From positions 64,678,787 to 64,742,786 of the forward strand of contig NC_081842.1 of assembly GCF_963259705.1 (NCBI RefSeq): a stretch of DNA of 64,000 nucleotides, written 5' to 3'. Under the pieces are notes generated by a model that saw nothing but the letters and a program-made list of their open reading frames with translations, was not told the origin of the DNA and searched no databases. Shown piece after piece: positions 59,339 through 64,000 of the stretch. Position 1 is the stretch's first letter. Each line of letters opens with the position of its first letter. This DNA comes from Myotis daubentonii (lineage: Eukaryota > Chordata > Mammalia > Chiroptera > Vespertilionidae). Position numbers and translations under genes: made by a program.

Positions 59339-59674
59339 ATGTCATACTCAAAAGGTGAAATACTGGAAACTTTTTCTTTGAAATTGGGAACAAGACAAGG
59401 ATGTCTACTCTCACCACTCTTATTCAGCAGAGTACTGGAAGTCCTAGCCAGAGCAATCAGGCAAGAGAAAGAAATAAAAAGCATCCAACTTGGGAAGGAA
59501 GTAAAAGTGTCACTTTTTGCAGATGACATGATTCTTTATATAGAAAACCTTAAAGACTCCACCAAAAAACTATTAGGAACAATAAAAAAATACAGTGAAG
59601 TTGCAGGATACAAAATTAATGTACAAAAATCCATTGCATTCCTATATACTAACAATGAAATTTCAGAAAAATAA
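59339..59674 (+). pseudogene. L1 ORF2 reverse transcriptase fragment
   Basis: A 111-codon open stretch with the RT motifs [13 protein letters not shown] (block 4) and the catalytic [10 protein letters not shown] (FADD box, block 5), followed by the 'GYKINVQKS' block. All three appear in the right order and spacing. Both catalytic aspartates remain, but the flanks are broken, so it cannot make ORF2p. Confidence 0.9.
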
Positions 59675-60177
59675 ATGAAAAATAAAAAAAAAACAAAAAA
59701 AATAATTTTGCAATTGCAACACAATAAAATACCTAAGAATAAACTTAACAAAGAAAGTGAAGGATCTATATACTGAAAACTACAACTCATTATTAAAAGA
59801 GACTGAAAAAGACACAATAGAATGGGAACATATTTCATGTTCATGGATTGGAAGAATCAACATAGTTAAAATGGCTGTATTACCCAAAGTAATATAAAGA
59901 TTTAATGTAATCCCCATCAAAATATCAATGACATTTTTAAATAGGACTAAAAAATCATCAAATTTGTATGGAGAACTACAAAAGACCCCAAATAGCCAAA
60001 GTTATTCTCAGAAAAAAAAGAATGAAGCTGGAGGCATCACACTACCTGACTTTAAATTATACTACAAAGTAATGATAATCAAAAAAAACATGGTAGTGGC
60101 AGGAAAACAGACACACAGAAAATGGAACAGAATTGAGAGCCTAGAAATAAACCGCATGTGTATGCGCAAATACTTTT

Positions 60178-60383
60178 TAAGATTGATTTTAGAGAGAGAT
60201 AAAGGGAAAGAGAGAGAGAGAAACATCAATGTGAGAGAAATACATCGATGGATTGCCTCCCATTCATGCCCCAACCTCGGATTAATTCCGTAACTTAGGC
60301 AAATGCCATGATTGGGATTCAAACCTGTGACCTTCCAGTGCAAGGGTCAATGCTCTAATCAACTGAGACACAGCAGCCAGGGC
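60178..60383 (-). mobile_element. Ves-related SINE in L1
   Basis: Tail side 'ttaagattgattttagagagag' left, core 'gagaaatacatcgatggattgcc', head 'gtgcaagggtcaatgctctaatcaactgagac' right. Imperfect TSD: TATGCGCAAATACTTTT at 60161-60177 and TATGGGCAAATAATTTT at 60384-60400. Confidence 0.85.
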
Positions 60384-60865
60384 TATGGGCAAATAATTTT
60401 TGGCAAAGGAGCCAAAAACATACAAAGGAGAAAAGGAAGTCTCTTCAATAAATGGTGCTGGGAAAATAGGAAAGCCACATGCAAAACAATGAAACTAGAC
60501 TTCAGTTTGTCTTCACATACAAAAATTAATTCAAATGGATCAAAGACCTAAATACAAGACCTGAAAAAATAAGTTACATAGAAGAAAACATAAGTATTAA
60601 ACTTACTGACCTTGGCTTAGAAAAGATTTTATGAATTCTACCCCAAAAGCAAGGGAAGTAAAGGCAAAACGAAATGAATGGGACTATATCAAACTAAAAA
60701 GCTTTTGCATAGCAAAAGACTCTGCCAACAAAACAAATAGTCAAGCAACCCAATGGGAGAAGATATTTGTAAACAACAGCTCCCACAAGGGGTTAATATC
60801 CAAAATATGTAAAGAACAGATACAACTCAACACAAAATAAACAAACAATCCGGTTAAAAAAATGG

Positions 60866-61607
60866 ACATGCCATGTTGGCCACTGACATACCATCTAGGC
60901 TGAGGAAGACCTGGAAACATGGGGGCCATGGCCACATCAGCAAGTACAGTTAAGTGCCTGCGAAGCCAAGATAATGCTGGTGGTTTGCACATCACAGGGT
61001 CAACTTTGACAATATCATCCAGGTTACTTTGGGAAAGTTGGTATGAAGCATTACCACTTAAAGAGGAACCAGAGCTTCTACCTAACCTTGGTAAACTGTG
61101 GGCCTTGGTCAGTGAGCAGATGTGGGTAAATGCTGCCAAAAACAAGACTGGAGCTGCTCCTATCATTCATTCTGGGGAAGGGAAAGCTCCGAAAGCAGCC
61201 TGTCATTGTGAAGGCCAAGTTCTTCAGCAGAAGATCTGAGGAGAAGATTAAGGGTGTTGGCAGGGCCTGCATCCTGGTAGCTTGAAGCCACATGGAGGGA
61301 AGTTCATTAAATATTCACAACTGATTTTTCTCTTCTGGTCTGATTGTAGATTTCTTGGCACCTCTACCAACCTACCTGTGCCGCACAAACTTGCCTAACA
61401 GGTTTTAGGAGTTTAGGGTATCAGGGCTGGGTTCTTCTGCCAACTCCCCTGAGAAAGAAAGTATGCAAGAGATAGCACCAACACTTATAGGCCTTGGTTC
61501 ATTACCTGACTTGAACTTTTCATTTATAAAGTTAGAATGATACCTGTTGGTGACACATATGTGTGTGTACATATAAATAAAAAAATAGTTGAAAGGCCAA
61601 AAAAAAA
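60866..61607 (+). pseudogene. RPL27A: RPL27A processed pseudogene (retrocopy) in L1
   Basis: Intronless copy of the ribosomal protein L27a (uL15, large subunit) mRNA. The coding remnant is 60888-61285: the start codon is ATA, followed by codons for [10 protein letters not shown]; a small deletion lies just after this; later stretches read [13 protein letters not shown] and [18 protein letters not shown] and end at TGA 61283-61285. Frameshifts and stops break it. A 3' part with AATAAA (61576-61581) and a 9-base A tail (61599-61607) marks retroposition. It interrupts the L1 ORF2 (L1 text resumes 'agcagaggacctgaacagacac'). About 310 bases follow the stop before the A tail, longer than the short 3' UTR I know for this gene. 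Confidence 0.9.
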
Positions 61608-62483
61608 GTGAGCAGAGGACCTGAACAGACACTTTGCCCAAGAAGACATACAAATGGCCATGAGATATATGAAAAGGTGCTCAACTTCACTAGCTATCAG
61701 GGAAATGCAAATCAAAACTACAACGAAATACCAGCTCACATCCGTTAGAATGCTATTATCAAGGCAAGTAATAACAAATGTTGGAGAGGTTGGTGAGAAA
61801 AAGGAACCCTCATTCACTGCTAGTGGGAATGTAAACTGGTATAGCCACTAGCGAAGCCACTATGGAAAACAGTATGGAGGTTCCTCAAAAAAATAAGAAT
61901 AGAATTGCCATATGACCCAGCAATCCCTTTCCTGGATATCTACCAGAAAAATTTGAAAATGTTTATTCACAAAGTTATACGCATCTCTAATTTCATTGCA
62001 GCATTATTTATGGTGGCCAAACATGGAGACAACCAAAGGTGACTGTATAAATATGTGGTACATATATACAATGGAACATTACTCAGCCACAGAAAGAAGA
62101 TGAAACACTGCCATTTGTGACAACATGGATAGACCTTAAGAATATTATGCTAAGCAAAATAAGTCATCAGAAAAAGCTAAGAATCATTTGAGTTCACTCA
62201 CATGTAGGATGTAACACTGAAAGTCATAGATACAGACAATAATATGGTGATTATCAGAGGGTAGGGTTTGGGGAGTAGTAAAGGGTAAAGGTTACCAAAT
62301 ATATGGTGATAAAAGATGCCTTGATTTTGGGTGGTAGACACACAATGCAGTATACTGATTGTGTATCATAGAAATGTACACTTGAAACCTATATAATCTT
62401 ATTAACCAATGTCACCCCAATAAATTTAATTTAGAAGAATAAATTCAGGCAAAGTAAAAAAAATAAAGAACTTTACTATGAAG

Positions 62484-63429
62484 TTCTAAACAATAGTTTT
62501 GCCTGCCATTACAGTCTAAATATGTCATTGTCCTAGTTTAGAAAACCATATGGGTTTTGAACTCTTGGTTTATTTTGAAATTTTGTATAAAACAAACAAA
62601 AACATATAGAAGTATATTCATCATAATATATTTTTCATCAACATTGTATAGGCATGATTTTGAATTTTTAAAATGAAGAGTAAGAAACTTATTCTGCAGC
62701 CCTTTCCTGACTTCATGATCACTGCTCCAGAGCTTCCCCTTCAGGGCATCTACCATAGGATTCATTCTCATGCCTCAGAATTATCTGAGTATACCCTTGG
62801 ATTTTCTGGCCCTGGCAGGCCATGGAGAGGTTGGATGAACTTTCCCCATTATGCCTCCTTCCTCTCTCCCATTTTCAACTCCCATAACATCATTACAATA
62901 AAAGGGGTTAAATGGTGATTGCTATAAAAACCCCATCATATATATAGATAACAGGTCTTATGACAACACATATATAACAGAATTCAGAAGAGGAAGGGTT
63001 TTGTCATATACTCCACCTGCTGAAACCAGCAGAACCAAAATTATCTCTTTTAATAAGTAGGTAAATATCCTATTTTTAAAGAATTTTTGCGAGTACCAAG
63101 TGTCATATTCCCACCCTAACAATCTGAGTTTTAACACCCCAAATAAGTTTCTATTTATATCTGTGATATATACATTCAAATGCACAGCTAAAATATTCAA
63201 ATATACATAAGTCAAAGCAAGAACTTCTTTGTTCTGATCTAAAAGTACCTCTTTAGCGCAGATGTTCAAGATAGCCCCAAATACAATGATGTCCAAGGGC
63301 ATGAAAGGGCACTTATTTCTTTAGACTAATAAATGGATTCATGCAAATTAGTGTGTGAACTTGAAGATGCTTTTATGACAAATTGATTGGTACACACATG
63401 CTGCCAAAGGGAAATCACCAGCTAGGCAG

Positions 63430-63430
<1 letters not shown>
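62484..63430. other. LSAMP intron, no gene recognised
   Basis: AT-rich after the L1. No firm repeat or exon. Confidence 0.35.
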
Positions 63431-63479
<49 letters not shown>

Positions 63480-63480
63480 T
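63431..63480. repeat. (ATT)n microsatellite
   Basis: About 50 bases of TTA repeat. It explains the Asn- and Tyr-runs in the ORFs on either strand. Confidence 0.95.
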
Positions 63481-64000
63481 TCATTGCTATAATTACTGCC
63501 AAAACCATGAGACCTTAAAACTTTCTGGATGGAAGTCTTGCGAGGGAAAAACAATCTACCCTAGTGTTTGCTCTGTGGACTTGAAATTACTTTTCAACCT
63601 TTTCTTCTTATTTATCCAACTTATTTCAAAAGATGAAACACCTATTTCAAGGTGAGACAGAGGCTTCTTGGAGAAAAAAATAAATTATTTAGGATAGTCT
63701 TATCATTTTCTGTTCATTCTCCTGATCCTTTCTTTTCTTCTGCCAGTTTCCCTAGTTTTAATTTGTCTTACTCATTTCTATCCTTTCACCCTCAGTGCTT
63801 CTTTTCTCTTGGTGTCTCATCTTCCAACCTCTCAGAAGAATTGTCAATAATCAGTCACACATTTACTCTTTTATTCCTTTTTGTTACTCCTTTAAAACAT
63901 ACCTATGAAAAATGTTTCAGAGAAGCCATGGTACCCTTTACTGTAACTGAAGGGATGACAGTAAAAACATACATATTTGAGGGCTTCAGAGAAGCAGTAT
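63481..64000. other. LSAMP intron, no gene recognised
   Basis: Pyrimidine-rich intron to the window edge. No exon. Confidence 0.35.

Larger units (their letters stand above)
54781..62464 (+). mobile_element. Full-length decayed L1 retrotransposon
   Basis: About 7.7 kb including later inserts, about 6.5 kb without them, which is the full length of an L1. Order: 5' UTR start with 'atggcggtgtgagagatcccc' (54795); ORF1 remnant about 55790-56960 with a coiled-coil-like stretch; ORF2 endonuclease part about 57400-58000 ('gcaggtgtagctttacttatatc' and 'gtatatgcacc'); reverse transcriptase about 58650-59700; C-terminal part to about 62160; 3' UTR ending 'aatgtcaccccaataaattt' and an A-rich end. The frames are broken by many stops. 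The diverged TSD shows an old insertion. Interrupted by two SINEs and an RPL27A retrocopy. Confidence 0.85.

Noticed and set aside
59339..59674. Active reverse transcriptase gene
   Set aside because: The catalytic motif is kept, but it belongs to an L1 whose frames are broken on both sides and interrupted by three inserts.
60919..61239. Functional ribosomal protein gene
   Set aside because: The copy lacks a start codon, has a deletion and frameshifts, ends in an A tail and lies inside an L1: a processed pseudogene.
63348..63655. Frames with long Asn or Tyr runs
   Set aside because: Translation of an ATT microsatellite.

Overview
The window looks like mammalian, and specifically vesper-bat (Vespertilionidae, Myotis-like), nuclear DNA. 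The lineage markers are several tRNA-headed Ves-type SINEs ending in an AT-rich tail, five HeliBat-type Helitrons (TC...CTAG ends, GTGCAC-type 3' hairpins, TATAATAAAAG-type starts) and a SPIN-like hAT element. There are no operons or prokaryotic genes.

Only one coding exon of a functional gene is supported: 8828-8953 (+). It encodes the first half of the second Ig-like domain of limbic system-associated membrane protein (LSAMP, IgLON family). It has a branchpoint-like site, a pyrimidine tract, AG/GT borders and a symmetrical 1-1 phase. The next LSAMP exon was not found, so 1-8827 and 8954-64000 read as parts of two large LSAMP introns.

Layout of the introns. 1-8.8 kb: old MaLR-like, palindromic, L2 and MIR remnants. 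9.6-12.9 kb: a 254-bp local duplication, TA microsatellites and three Helitrons, all apparently lodged in the tail of one SINE whose target-site copies now lie about 2.1 kb apart. 18.7-19.2 kb: a hAT element with perfect 8-bp target-site duplication (TSD), carrying a nested Ves SINE with its own TSD. 20.8-21.7 kb: a MaLR LTR split by a SPIN-like element that carries a long hairpin. 21.9-24.2 kb: a young, internally deleted class II (betaretrovirus-like) endogenous retrovirus with two 765-bp LTRs, a Lys-type primer-binding site, a polypurine tract and a 6-bp TSD. 30.5-32.4 kb: two young Ves SINEs around an L2 remnant. 33.7-34.8 kb: two tandem Helitrons. 54.8-62.5 kb: a decayed full-length L1 with a recognisable diverged TSD, interrupted by two SINEs and an RPL27A retrocopy. 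The rest is AT-rich intron with older repeats, microsatellites and some stretches where no repeat was recognised.

The transposons do not form a pathway. Their nesting gives relative ages: L2, MaLR and L1 first, then SINEs and hATs, then Helitrons and the ERV. No undescribed gene system was found. The most unusual structures are the deleted ERV with a triplicated gag-start segment and duplicated leader, and the SINE-tail/TA-repeat/Helitron cluster. Repeat-family names come from recognition by eye, without a database search.
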